DNA of 15,084 nucleotides from Chloroflexota bacterium (GCA_025924845.1 JAICHN010000075.1:1-15084), one strand, 5' to 3'; counted from the stretch's first letter, positions 7,334 to 14,730 are shown. The notes: generated by a model not told the origin, from the sequence alone. Program-made: numbers and translations.

Positions 7334-8170
7334 GTGACCAAGACCCGTTACGATCTGGTGGTGATGGACCTGGATGGAACGCTCCTGGACGATCATTCCA
7401 GGGTCACACCCCGTACGCGCGCCGCCCTTGACCGCGCCGACGCCGCCGGCGTGGCAATCGCCATCGCTACCGGACGCAGCTACGCGCTGGCGCGGTACTT
7501 TACCGACAACTTGCCGCTGACCGGCCCCCAAATCACCTATAACGGCGCCGTCGTCGTGGACCCCGTGACCGGCCTCCCCACCTTTCTGCAGGCCGTCCCC
7601 TCGGCGTGGATCACGCCCGTCCTGACCTTTCTAAAGCAGCGCGGCATCTTTGCCTGCTACTACACCGAGGATACGATCTACCTCGAAGGCCATGCTCCTC
7701 TAGAGCGGGCGCTTGTCCCGGCGGACTTTCCTCGGCAACCGGTCGTGGTGGACGACCTTTTGAGCCTTCGTCACCTCCCTTGCCTGAAGGTGGTGGCCGT
7801 CGCCGCTCCCGAGATAATCGCCGTGCTCCGCCCGCCGGCCGAGGCAGCCTTCCATGAACATCTCTACGTGACGCAGACTGCCGCCGTGCTGCTGGAATTC
7901 CTCCATCCCGACGTATCGAAAGGCGCCGCGTTGCGCGAGGCCATGGCCTATCTGGGGATCGATCCGTCGCGTGTCATTGCCTTTGGCGACGGTCATAACG
8001 ACATCGGCCTGCTCCAGGCAGCCGGCACCGGCGTGGCCATGGCCAACGCGGACGAGGAGGTACGCGCCCTCGCTGATCTGGTGGCCCCTTCGAACACCGA
8101 GGACGGCATTGCCCAGGTACTCGACGAGCTGCTCTGGGTAAAGGCGGCTACGCTCGATCAGGCGCGGTAG
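7334..8170 (+). CDS. Cof-type HAD-superfamily phosphatase (HAD-IIB)
   Basis: This encodes 278 residues from the GTG at 7334; nearby upstream GTGs are out of frame or run into a stop, and the ribosome site is weak. All four HAD motifs are present: DLDGT (Asp12 nucleophile, Asp14 acid/base), Thr46 in IATGRS, Lys196 in VSKGAAL, and GDGHND (218-223) with Asp219 and Asp223 for magnesium. The large middle segment (about 80-190) is the C2-type cap that marks Cof/YbiV-like enzymes. These act in the cytoplasm on sugar phosphates, nucleotides or flavin precursors with broad specificity. The gene is divergent from the lacI operon across a 170-bp region. Its 3' end overlaps the convergent nagA by 13 bp. 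Removal of phosphate from sugar phosphates built up from the imported substrate is a reasonable inference, not shown. Confidence 0.9.
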   Translation: MTKTRYDLVVMDLDGTLLDDHSRVTPRTRAALDRADAAGVAIAIATGRSYALARYFTDNLPLTGPQITYNGAVVVDPVTGLPTFLQAVPSAWITPVLTFLKQRGIFACYYTEDTIYLEGHAPLERALVPADFPRQPVVVDDLLSLRHLPCLKVVAVAAPEIIAVLRPPAEAAFHEHLYVTQTAAVLLEFLHPDVSKGAALREAMAYLGIDPSRVIAFGDGHNDIGLLQAAGTGVAMANADEEVRALADLVAPSNTEDGIAQVLDELLWVKAATLDQAR

Positions 8171-9300
8171 GCGACCACACCGCCCACCAGCGTTGTGTGT
8201 ACCTTGAGGTCCGGGGTGAGCAAGATCAGATCGGCGCGTGCGCCCGGCACGATGGATCCGCGCTCGCGCTCAAGGCCCAGCAGGCGGGCCGGTGTGCTGG
8301 TCATCGCCGGCAGGGCCTGGTGGAGGTCCAGACCGGTAAAATGGACGTAGCGGCGTAGGGCGCCGATCGGGGTGAGACCGCTTCCCGCCAGGCCGCCGCC
8401 GGGGAGACGCACCGTCTCCCCATCCCAGTGGACTTCACGATCCTGCCAGGCATACTGGCCCGGCGGCAGGCCGGCGACCGGTACGGAGTCGGTGACGATT
8501 ACCAGGCCGTGCGGCCCGCGGGCGCGGACGGCCAGGCGGATCGCTGCAGGGTGGATGTGGTGCCCATCCGGAATGAGGCTGGGGATTAGATCCGGAAGGT
8601 CCAGGGCGGCGCCAGGGAGGCCGGGCGCCCGATGCAAAAACGGCGTCATGGCGTTGAAGAGGTGCGTAGCCATGCGGGCGCCCGCCACGACGGCGCTTCG
8701 CGCCTCATCGTAATCGGCCCCGCTGTGGCCAATCGAGGCGACAACGCCCGCCGCGACCACGGCGGCGACGGCATCGTGATTGCCGGTTACCTCCGGAGCC
8801 AGGGTGACCAGGCGCACCGTATCACGCGCGGCGGAATGGATAGCATCCCACTCCTTGTGGTCGAAGGGGCGCAGGTTGGCGGGCAGATGAGCACCGTGAA
8901 AAGCGGGACTGAGCCAGGGACCTTCTTGATGCGTGCCGAGCATTGCGGCCCCCGGTGGCGGTGAGGCCACGCACGCGGCAACGGCGGCCACCCCGCGCAA
9001 TAGCACCTCCGGCGCGCTGCTGACCAGGGTTGGCAGTACGGCGGTGCAACCGTACGAAGGGAGGGTCGCCGCCAGACCGGCCAGGGCGGCGGTGGTGCCG
9101 TCGAGTACATCGTTCCCACGCAAGCCGTTGCATTGGAGGTCGATCAGTCCCGGTACCAGCAGCAGGCCGCGCCCCTCGATCCGGTCCTCATCCGTAGTTG
9201 GGGTACCATCCACCTCCGCGATACGTAATCCTTCAATGCGCACAGTACCGCCGCGAATGATGCCGTCCGGCGTGTAGACATCGGCCTCGCATATATACAT
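8158..9300 (-). CDS. nagA: N-acetylglucosamine-6-phosphate deacetylase
   Basis: This encodes 380 residues. The ATG at 9300 is preferred because GGAGGTGAAGGA lies upstream; the GTG at 9312 overlaps that same GGAGG and cannot use it. It is an amidohydrolase-fold protein that removes acetate from GlcNAc-6-phosphate, giving glucosamine-6-phosphate. Landmarks are PGLIDLQCNG (50-59), the metal ligand Glu126 in THQEGPWL, His192 in SIGHSGADYDEA, His213 in THLFNAM, substrate-binding DGHHIHP (245-251), and the catalytic Asp271 in VTDSVPVAG. The DxQxNG form at 54-59 is typical of NagA with one metal ion rather than the HxH of other amidohydrolases. No nagB or nagK is present in the window. Its closeness to a LacI-controlled sugar transporter suggests an amino-sugar or chitin/murein-derived substrate. 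It converges on and overlaps the HAD gene. Confidence 0.94.
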   Translation of the reverse strand: MYICEADVYTPDGIIRGGTVRIEGLRIAEVDGTPTTDEDRIEGRGLLLVPGLIDLQCNGLRGNDVLDGTTAALAGLAATLPSYGCTAVLPTLVSSAPEVLLRGVAAVAACVASPPPGAAMLGTHQEGPWLSPAFHGAHLPANLRPFDHKEWDAIHSAARDTVRLVTLAPEVTGNHDAVAAVVAAGVVASIGHSGADYDEARSAVVAGARMATHLFNAMTPFLHRAPGLPGAALDLPDLIPSLIPDGHHIHPAAIRLAVRARGPHGLVIVTDSVPVAGLPPGQYAWQDREVHWDGETVRLPGGGLAGSGLTPIGALRRYVHFTGLDLHQALPAMTSTPARLLGLERERGSIVPGARADLILLTPDLKVHTTLVGGVVAYRA

Positions 9301-9436
9301 AGCGTCCTTCACCTCCCTGCCTTTCAGTGTAACGTGCTGTTACGCCGGCCTTCTCTGGTGTATCCTGAAGGGCATGTGCAAGGCGCCGGCGCTCGTGTGG
9401 GTCGTCTTCACCGTGCATAGAGGAAGGGGCGACACC

Positions 9437-9658
9437 ATGGCGGATGACGTAACCGTTACTCCCAACCGGAATGGTCCATACCATATCAAGGGGAAGGTTC
9501 GTATCACGCTGCCCGATGGCCAGGAACTCGAAACCGAGGAGGAAACCTGGCTCTGCCGCTGCGGAGGGTCGGGAAATAAGCCGTTTTGCGACGGCACGCA
9601 CAAAAAAATCGGCTTCCGGGCTGACGAGGCCGCCGCACGCGCGGCGGCAAACGCCTAG
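9437..9658 (+). CDS. CDGSH-type iron-sulfur protein
   Basis: This encodes 73 residues starting MADDVTVTPN at the ATG at 9437, with AGGAAGGGG just upstream; the open frame continues further upstream without a ribosome site. The single motif CRCGGSGNKPFCDGTH (40-55) supplies the three Cys and one His (Cys40, Cys42, Cys51, His55) that hold a [2Fe-2S] cluster in mitoNEET/CISD-like proteins. The N-terminal part (GPYHIKGKVRITLPDGQ) is the beta region common in short bacterial versions. The cluster is usually redox-active and labile, and the protein small, soluble and cytoplasmic. Function in bacteria is not settled, with redox or iron-sulfur handling proposed. The last residues are Ala-rich (EAAARAAANA). 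The stop codon coincides with the left edge of an inverted-repeat element, so the C-terminus may have been set by its insertion. Confidence 0.9.
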   Translation: MADDVTVTPNRNGPYHIKGKVRITLPDGQELETEEETWLCRCGGSGNKPFCDGTHKKIGFRADEAAARAAANA

Positions 9659-9773
9659 TACAGCGTGGCGGTTCCGTAGGAGCGCCCCTCGTGGGTGCCC
9701 TTGGCGGTTGAATCAGGGCGCCCACAAGGGATGCCCCTACGGACGAGAGGAAACGCACGCCAAGTTGTACCAG
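9655..9773. repeat. MITE-like palindromic element (GTAGGGGC-type repeat)
   Basis: Two 29-bp arms (9673-9701 and 9715-9743) are inverted copies that agree at 24 of 29 positions; they start TCCGTAGG and end GTGGGNGCCCT. The spacer is 13 bp. Outside them, CTAGTACAGCGTGGCG at the left and the reverse complement of the right end (CTGGTACAACTTGGCG) agree at 13 of 16, so the whole 119 bp is a fold-back unit with terminal inverted repeats. It has no coding capacity. Similar GTAGGGGCG-rich palindromes are common in Chloroflexota and other environmental genomes. It may also act as a bidirectional terminator between the CDGSH gene and the sugar kinase. A TA lies at each border, but a target-site duplication is not certain. 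Confidence 0.7.
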
Positions 9774-9853
9774 TAACATGCCGGGGGCTTCGGCTGTTGC
9801 CGGAATACGGAAGTGCCGGCCGGCTTTAGCCGGAGGCCGAGCGAGGAGGACCG

Positions 9854-10813
9854 GTGGAGCAATCGGGGCTGGATCGGATCGTGGACGGGAAGCCGCTTTT
9901 TGATGTCCTGGTGCGTGGGCGATCGTCTATCGATCTCACCTTCATGGGTCTACCGCATCTCCCGCGCTTAGGCGAGGAGTACCATGTCAAGGGTTTCGCC
10001 ATGAACCCGGGCGCCGCCTTCATCAATGCCTCGGCCTCCGCTCGGCTTGGCCTTCGCACCGGCTACGCCACTGATTTGGGGAATGACTTCTTCAGTCATT
10101 ACATTCAGGATCGACTGCGAACCACCGGAGTGGACGAACGCTTTATCCGCTTTCACGATCGCGACCTCACCGAGATCAGCGTGGGTTTGTCATTTCCCAC
10201 CGACCGGACCTTCATCACCTGGGATCCCGTGGACGATTGGGATGGCCGCGGCGTGCTCCTGGAGGATCTGGAGCGGCATACGGTACGTTGTATCTTCACG
10301 CACCGCCCCCTTGCCGCCGAAGTCTACGCGGAGGCGCGGCGTCGGAAGGTGCTGATCTGCGTGGATTCATTCTGGGAACCAAGCTACCTGCAGTCAAATC
10401 GGGTATGGGAATCGATCGAGCAGGCCGACGTGTTTATGCCGAATTTGATCGAGGCATGTACCATTACGGGAAAAGAGAGCGCTGAGGAGGCGTTGTCCGT
10501 ATTGGGGGCGCGGGTCGCCATGGTCTCCATAAAGCTCGGCGCCGAAGGGGCGATTGGCAGCTACCATGGCCAACTATTTCGGGCGCCTGCCTTACCGGTA
10601 CAGGTAGTAGATACGACCGGCGCGGGCGATAACTTCGATGCCGGGTTGATGTATGGCCTGCTGCACGATCGCCCTTTTGCCGAATGCCTGCGCTGCGGCG
10701 TCGTGGCGGGAAGCCTATCGACGCGATGCGCGGGCGGCGTCGAGGGCAGCGCCACGGCCGAGGAGATGGAGGCCGGTTTGGCGGAACTGGGCCCAGCGAT
10801 TCGCCTCGAGTAA
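9854..10813 (+). CDS. PfkB-family carbohydrate kinase
   Basis: This encodes 319 residues from a GTG at 9854, four bases after AGGAGGA. It is a ribokinase-fold enzyme that moves the ATP gamma-phosphate to a sugar or nucleoside hydroxyl. The N-terminal substrate motif is present as NPGAAFINASASARLG (51-66). The anion-hole/catalytic motif DTTGAGDNFDAGLMYGLL begins at Asp253, with Asp259 as the base. The usual 'MPN..E' segment is seen as VFMPNLIEACTITG. The sequence does not point to one substrate: fructose, 2-keto-3-deoxygluconate, ribose and inosine kinases all share these features. The 80 bp between the upstream repeat element and the start are rich in GCCGG and can form a small hairpin (CCGGC-TTTA-GCCGG, 9820-9833). 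With nagA and the transporter nearby, a role in sugar catabolism is likely. Confidence 0.9.
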   Translation: MEQSGLDRIVDGKPLFDVLVRGRSSIDLTFMGLPHLPRLGEEYHVKGFAMNPGAAFINASASARLGLRTGYATDLGNDFFSHYIQDRLRTTGVDERFIRFHDRDLTEISVGLSFPTDRTFITWDPVDDWDGRGVLLEDLERHTVRCIFTHRPLAAEVYAEARRRKVLICVDSFWEPSYLQSNRVWESIEQADVFMPNLIEACTITGKESAEEALSVLGARVAMVSIKLGAEGAIGSYHGQLFRAPALPVQVVDTTGAGDNFDAGLMYGLLHDRPFAECLRCGVVAGSLSTRCAGGVEGSATAEEMEAGLAELGPAIRLE

Positions 10814-10889
10814 TGGACCGCGTCGGCCCGGCTCGGCCAGGGGCGGGAGACCGATCAAATGGCGATTTTTCCGTACGTTTGTTCCAATG

Positions 10890-10906
10890 CTGACAAGCTC
10901 TGTCAG
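10890..10906. promoter_or_regulatory. Inverted repeat CTGACA-N5-TGTCAG upstream of the WYL regulator
   Basis: CTGACA (10890-10895) and TGTCAG (10901-10906) form a 17-bp palindrome with a 5-base centre, 27 bp before the regulator's start. TGACA-type repeats of this kind are frequent upstream of YafY/WYL regulators and are the likely autoregulatory operator. The left half (CTGACA) also resembles a -35 hexamer, so binding would compete with RNA polymerase. Confidence 0.6.
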
Positions 10907-10912
10907 GGTGAT

Positions 10913-10933
10913 TGGTGTATGGTGAATACACCA
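10913..10933. promoter_or_regulatory. Second inverted repeat touching the WYL regulator start codon
   Basis: TGGTGTAT (10913-10920) and ATACACCA (10926-10933) are perfect inverted arms around GGTGA. The last base is the A of the ATG start codon. In DNA this could be a second operator half a turn or so from the first; in RNA it would be a hairpin that hides GGTGA (10921-10925), the only ribosome-site-like sequence. Which, if either, applies is not decided by sequence. Confidence 0.45.
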
Positions 10934-11919
10934 TGAAGGCTGCTCGATTACTGGCAATCACCCTCCTCCTCCAGGCGAGAGGCAAGCAAACAGCGCGGGA
11001 GTTGGGGCGGGTGCTGGAAGTCTCCGAGCGTACGATCTATAGAGACATCGCGGCACTCGGGGAGGCGCGTGTGCCGGTCGTCGCGGAACCTGGTCCGGAA
11101 GGCGGTTTTTGGCTGGCCGACGGTTATCGCATGGATCCGACCGTATTTTCCGGCGAGGAAGCAGTATCGCTGGCCATTGGAGGCGCCATCTTGCATGGGG
11201 TGCGAGACATGGAACTCGGCGGCGCCGTGCAACAGGCTTTGGCCAAAGTCGAGGCCGCGTTGGCTCCGGAACTCAGGGATAGTGTTCGCGCCGGCCGGGA
11301 ACGCTTTCTGTTCGACCACCTGGCCTGGTTCGCGGGCGCTGGTGAGCCGGATGCCAACCTGGCAACGTTGAGAATGGCGGTTCTTCATGGAAGGCGAGTG
11401 CGGCTGATCTACAAGAGCCGCGACGCCGCGGAGAGCGAGGAGCGGGATGTCGACCCGCTGGGCCTCGTGTGTAAGGCGGGGTTATGGTACTTGGTGGGTT
11501 TTTGCTTTCGGAGAGGCGCCCTTCGCACCTTTCGGCTGTGCAGAATTGTCGGCATGGAGTCCCTCGCGGTCCTCCGTGCGCCATACCCAGATTTCGATCT
11601 AGCCCGGTATTGGGAGCAAGCACGGTCCCTGCTGGAGGCGCGCGCGTCGTTTCCGGTGGTCGTATGGGTGGACCCAGGCTTTGTCGAAGAGCTTTTGGGA
11701 CGCCGCCTCACCGTGCTTCGCTCCGAGCGATGTGCCGACGGTTCTCTGATCGCCGAGATCGATCTTGAGTCATCGGAACAGGCCCTTCATTTCGCCATGC
11801 GCTGGGGCAGGAGTATTGAGGTACGGGAACCTGCCGTCCTTCGCGAGGCGATCAAGCGAGAGATTGCCGGCCTCGCGGTACGCTATAGCGAGGTTTTTGC
11901 GTGCGAACACGCCCCTTAA
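10933..11919 (+). CDS. WYL-domain transcriptional regulator (HTH_11, YafY type)
   Basis: This encodes 328 residues from the ATG at 10933; a TTG at 10912 would add seven residues but lies inside the inverted repeat. The N-terminal winged helix-turn-helix spans about 2-60 (QTARELGRVLEVSERTIYRDIAAL as HTH, then the wing PGPEGGFWLADGY). The WYL domain is around 150-215, with LWYLVGF at 184-190 carrying the name-giving Trp-Tyr-Leu, and flanking Arg residues (RLIYKSR, RTFRLCRI) of the predicted ligand pocket. The C-terminal WCX-type region completes the family layout, and the length is standard. These proteins repress or activate in response to small ligands, and single-stranded nucleic acid has been shown for some. 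It is monocistronic as far as the sequence shows. The target gene may only be itself. Confidence 0.92.
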   Translation: MKAARLLAITLLLQARGKQTARELGRVLEVSERTIYRDIAALGEARVPVVAEPGPEGGFWLADGYRMDPTVFSGEEAVSLAIGGAILHGVRDMELGGAVQQALAKVEAALAPELRDSVRAGRERFLFDHLAWFAGAGEPDANLATLRMAVLHGRRVRLIYKSRDAAESEERDVDPLGLVCKAGLWYLVGFCFRRGALRTFRLCRIVGMESLAVLRAPYPDFDLARYWEQARSLLEARASFPVVVWVDPGFVEELLGRRLTVLRSERCADGSLIAEIDLESSEQALHFAMRWGRSIEVREPAVLREAIKREIAGLAVRYSEVFACEHAP

Positions 11920-11952
11920 CTCCTCATTTCAATCCCTTCCCCCGCTCGGCCA

Positions 11953-11961
11953 TGCTATAGT
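11953..11961 (+). promoter_or_regulatory. Extended -10 promoter of the secreted propeller gene
   Basis: TGCTATAGT is an extended -10 (TG-N-TATAGT) 50 bp before the start codon, with no good -35 at the right distance. AGGAGGAGGGAG (11994-12005) then provides a very strong ribosome site five bases before the ATG at 12011. Confidence 0.5.
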
Positions 11962-12010
11962 AGCGTGGCTGGAACTGTCGTTCCGCACGACATAGGAGGA
12001 GGGAGTCCCG

Positions 12011-14482
12011 ATGACGGGCGGCCTGTCGCGCCTACGGCGCCTCTGGGTGTACGTGGCGCTGCCGGTGATTTTTTGCATGGTGACGCCCCCCGCGCAAGGC
12101 AACGCCCAGTCAGCCGCGCAGCCGGTGCCGATCATCCTCCAGGTAAGTGTCCCTAACCATCCGTCGGTGCGCTACGGCGTGGACGCCATACAGCAGGTGG
12201 TACGCAGCGAGGATGGCGGCTCGAGCTGGAGTGTCGTGCTCGATCCGGGCGATGCTCAGGCACCGGATCCCAGCACCCCCGGCGCCTGCCTGCCCGGCAC
12301 GTACGATCGGGTCATCCTCCTGGCAATTAACCCTCTGACGCCCAAGGGCCTCTACGTGGCCACGGACGGCGTGTTGGGCGACTATCTGGATAACGGCTGC
12401 GGTAACGCTCCCGGCGGCCTGTTTTACAGCGCCACGGGCGAGGCGCCGTTCACGGCCCTCAATTCAGGTCTTCCGGCCAACGTCGATGCGCGCGGGGGCG
12501 GCGTCGCCTGGGGCGTCCAATCGATTACCTTTGACCCCAAGGATAAGCAAACACTCTACGTCCAGACGGATCCCTCCTTTCTCGCCGTACAAGGCGCGGG
12601 TAAGCCGACCTACCCCACTGAGCCCGGCATCTATCGCTCGCAGGATGGGGGCATCCAGTGGGACGCCGCGTTTGGGAGCATCGCGAACGTTCCCTGCCAG
12701 TTCGGGCCCTGTCGCTACCCGGGAAGCCTGGCGATCAATCCCGTCAAGCCGCAAGTGATGGTCTTCGCCGCGCCGACCGGGCTGTACCGGACGACGAACC
12801 GTGGACTGACCTGGCAATTAACGGCAACCCTCCAGGCGGGCGACCGCACTCATCTGTTGGCCCGAATTGATCCGTATCAACCCTCGCTGGTCTATGTTGC
12901 GACAGATAAGGCGCTGTACCGCTCCACTGACGGCGGCCTGCATCTGGCGCAACTGCGCGCCGGTACCTCGCCCGATCCCGGCAGCGTGGTGGATATTTCC
13001 TTTATCCACCACAGCCCGGCCCAGGTGGTGTACGTCCTGTCTAGCGGGCGGCGGGATGTGCGCACGGACAGCAGCTCCCTGGTCATGCCGAACAGCGTGC
13101 CGGTAAAGTCGCCGCCTTCCGTAGCACCCAGCTCGACCACGTCGCCCAGCGCTACTCCGCCCCCCAGCGCCACCGCCAGGCCTTCGGCCACCAGGCGGGC
13201 CAGGGCTACGGCCAGCCCCACGGCGACCGTCAAGCCAAGGAAAACGCCGAAGCCCAGTGCGACGGCACAGCCAAGAGCCACGCCGAAGCCCAGTGCGACT
13301 CCCAGGCCGAAGGCAACCGCCAAACCCAAGGCGACCGCGAAGCGAGTGGTGACAGCCGCCGCCGCCTCGACCATCGCCGCGGCTTCCGGAACCGACGAGT
13401 GGCCGATGGTCGGCCATGATGCGGGGCAGAGCTTCGCCGATCCGGCGGGAAGCATGTCGGTGAGCACGGCACGGCGGCTCCGGTTGCGCTGGGTGATGGG
13501 AGACGCCGCGCCGGCCATCGAGGCGAGCGGTACTCTCTATGCCTTGACCAGCGATCAGAAGGTGGTCGCTCTCGATCCCAAGAGCGGCGCGGTTCGCCAC
13601 CGCTACCTTTCCACCAAGGTGCAAAGCCTGGCCCACGCCGGCAATCTGGTTTATTTCAATCTTGGGAGCGAGATCCGTTACGTCGATGACAAGACCGCCG
13701 CCTGGCACCATACGGCGTCCGATAAGCAGGGCGGGTTGCTCAACGCCTTCAGTTCCGTTGTGGCCACGGATCGCGTGCTCTATAGTGGCGTGGGCGTACA
13801 GAACAGCGGCTACGTGGAGCGGGCCTATGCCTTCGACGCGACGACCGGCAAGACGCTGTGGTCGATAGAGGGCAATCCGAGCTCGGCGCCTTGTGTCGTA
13901 GGCAACAGCGTGTACCTCAGTTTCGGCAGCTACGGCAACGGCGATACCGATGTGGTGGACGCGACCACGGGGGCGGTCCGAAACGTGCTTCGCAATCTGG
14001 GTACGGCCCAATGGCACACCAGCGGCAACAGGCTGTACGCCAGCGTGCTGCACGGCGGGGGCAATAACCTTACCGCCTCGGTACGGGCTTATACCCTTGG
14101 CGGCAAACTACTCTGGGTGGGGCACGACGTGTTGTTTGGCGCGGCCCTCCCTGATCGCATGTTCGGCGTGACCGCGACCGCGGTGGACGCACGGAGCGCC
14201 GTGGATGGGCATCGGCTGTGGAAGCATGCCGTTCCGGGCTTGCGTGCTATAGCGCCCGGCTCCGTGGCGATCGTGGGCAAACTGCTGTTGGTGCAGGCGC
14301 AGAGCGGGACCATCACCCTGTTGGACAGCGGCACCGGCGCCGTGCTCGGCGTGCTGCGCCCTCCCAGCCCAGCCTCGGCGGCCGGCGACCTAATTGCGGG
14401 AGACGGGCTTGTTTTTGAACGGATCACGATCAAGGCGGCCGGCGCCCCAGCCAAGTCCGAACTGTTGGCTTTCGGCCTTTAG
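12011..14482 (+). CDS. Secreted two-propeller protein: Asp-box (BNR/sortilin-like) domain, basic linker, PQQ-like domain
   Basis: This encodes 823 residues. Residues 1-32 look like a signal peptide (RLRR, then LWVYVALPVIFCMV, probable cut after GNA). The first domain (about 40-350) carries four Asp-box-like motifs: SEDGGSSW (66-73), SQDGGIQW (210-217), TTNRGLTW (261-268) and STDGGLHL (305-312), each followed or preceded by 'LAINP...VYVAT' strands as in sortilin/sialidase-type propellers. Residues 371-448 are 13 tandem hexapeptides of the form xxP(S/R/K)AT, increasingly rich in Lys and Arg. From Glu463 (EWPMVGHDAGQS) to the end is a PQQ-like/pyrrolo-quinoline-type propeller (ALDPKSGAV, AFDATTGKTLW, VVDATTGAV, LLDSGTGAV), without sign of a catalytic site. 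It probably acts outside the membrane as a binding or scaffold protein. Function is unknown. The gene stands alone between two non-coding gaps. Confidence 0.82.
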   Translation: MTGGLSRLRRLWVYVALPVIFCMVTPPAQGNAQSAAQPVPIILQVSVPNHPSVRYGVDAIQQVVRSEDGGSSWSVVLDPGDAQAPDPSTPGACLPGTYDRVILLAINPLTPKGLYVATDGVLGDYLDNGCGNAPGGLFYSATGEAPFTALNSGLPANVDARGGGVAWGVQSITFDPKDKQTLYVQTDPSFLAVQGAGKPTYPTEPGIYRSQDGGIQWDAAFGSIANVPCQFGPCRYPGSLAINPVKPQVMVFAAPTGLYRTTNRGLTWQLTATLQAGDRTHLLARIDPYQPSLVYVATDKALYRSTDGGLHLAQLRAGTSPDPGSVVDISFIHHSPAQVVYVLSSGRRDVRTDSSSLVMPNSVPVKSPPSVAPSSTTSPSATPPPSATARPSATRRARATASPTATVKPRKTPKPSATAQPRATPKPSATPRPKATAKPKATAKRVVTAAAASTIAAASGTDEWPMVGHDAGQSFADPAGSMSVSTARRLRLRWVMGDAAPAIEASGTLYALTSDQKVVALDPKSGAVRHRYLSTKVQSLAHAGNLVYFNLGSEIRYVDDKTAAWHHTASDKQGGLLNAFSSVVATDRVLYSGVGVQNSGYVERAYAFDATTGKTLWSIEGNPSSAPCVVGNSVYLSFGSYGNGDTDVVDATTGAVRNVLRNLGTAQWHTSGNRLYASVLHGGGNNLTASVRAYTLGGKLLWVGHDVLFGAALPDRMFGVTATAVDARSAVDGHRLWKHAVPGLRAIAPGSVAIVGKLLLVQAQSGTITLLDSGTGAVLGVLRPPSPASAAGDLIAGDGLVFERITIKAAGAPAKSELLAFGL
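13121..13354 (+). repeat. Coding tandem repeat: 13 hexapeptide (18-bp) units
   Basis: The linker of the propeller protein consists of 13 in-frame six-residue units all ending in Thr, such as ARPSAT, PKPSAT, AQPRAT, PRPKAT and AKPKAT. At DNA level the period is 18 bp; the 17-mer ACGCCGAAGCCCAGTGC at 13244-13260 recurs 36 bp later. The last four units are Lys/Arg rich and resemble histone H1 tails. Such repeats expand and contract by slippage, so length may vary between strains. Confidence 0.85.
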
Positions 14483-14730
14483 GGAGCGCGCGTCACGTTT
14501 GTGGAGGCGCGTTTCTAGAGCAAGGCCACGATGGAGAACGCCTGAGTGGCGCCTGAATACCGCACTTTTGCCCAGGGTGGAGGATCCGATTTTCGGACGT
14601 TTGGAGGCCGAAAAAGGGATTGACTCTTGAGAAAGGCAGGCGTAACATAACGGTATCGCGATGGTCCCCGAGGGTTCCAAAGCCTCGAATTTGAGTCGCG
14701 ATGGAAGGAGCGTTCCGATGTTTCCTCTGA
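14483..14730. other. Non-coding gap after the propeller gene
   Basis: No convincing reading frame lies here on either strand. I see no clear terminator for the propeller gene: the sequence GGAGCGCGCGTCACG just after its stop is self-complementary only over a few bases. The region holds a candidate promoter (14620-14648), two copies of TCGCGATGG 40 bp apart (14656, 14696), and TTCCTC-T-GAGGAA (14722-14734) at the border of the structured RNA. If the RNA is an IscB guide RNA, its guide would be copied from the last 15-20 bases of this stretch. Confidence 0.6.
14620..14648 (+). promoter_or_regulatory. Candidate promoter reading into the structured RNA
   Basis: TTGACT (14620-14625) and TAACAT (14643-14648) are spaced by 17 bases, matching the consensus at five of six and four of six positions. 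Transcription would begin near 14655, about 75 bp before the first stem of the structured RNA, with no gene between. Confidence 0.4.

Noticed and set aside
6121..7431. A 436-codon + strand frame over lacI
   Set aside because: Composition is His/Arg/Gly-rich without recognisable motifs; the opposite strand encodes an unmistakable LacI protein.
9329..9343. GTAAC-N5-GTTAC inverted repeat between nagA and the CDGSH gene
   Set aside because: Arms of five bases are expected by chance in a window of this size, and no good promoter hexamers accompany it. It could still be an operator but cannot be supported.
13121..13354. CRISPR-like or satellite repeat
   Set aside because: The 18-bp periodicity is in frame, imperfect and explained by the hexapeptide linker; there are no spacers.
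12818..14053. A 411-codon open frame on the - strand opposite the propeller gene
   Set aside because: It is Arg/Gly/Pro-rich, has no domain signature and no ribosome site, and covers a gene with clear domains and the strongest ribosome site in the window. It is an effect of high GC.
14656..14704. Direct repeat of TCGCGATGG, 40 bp apart
   Set aside because: Only nine bases, two copies, no flanking structure; probably chance.
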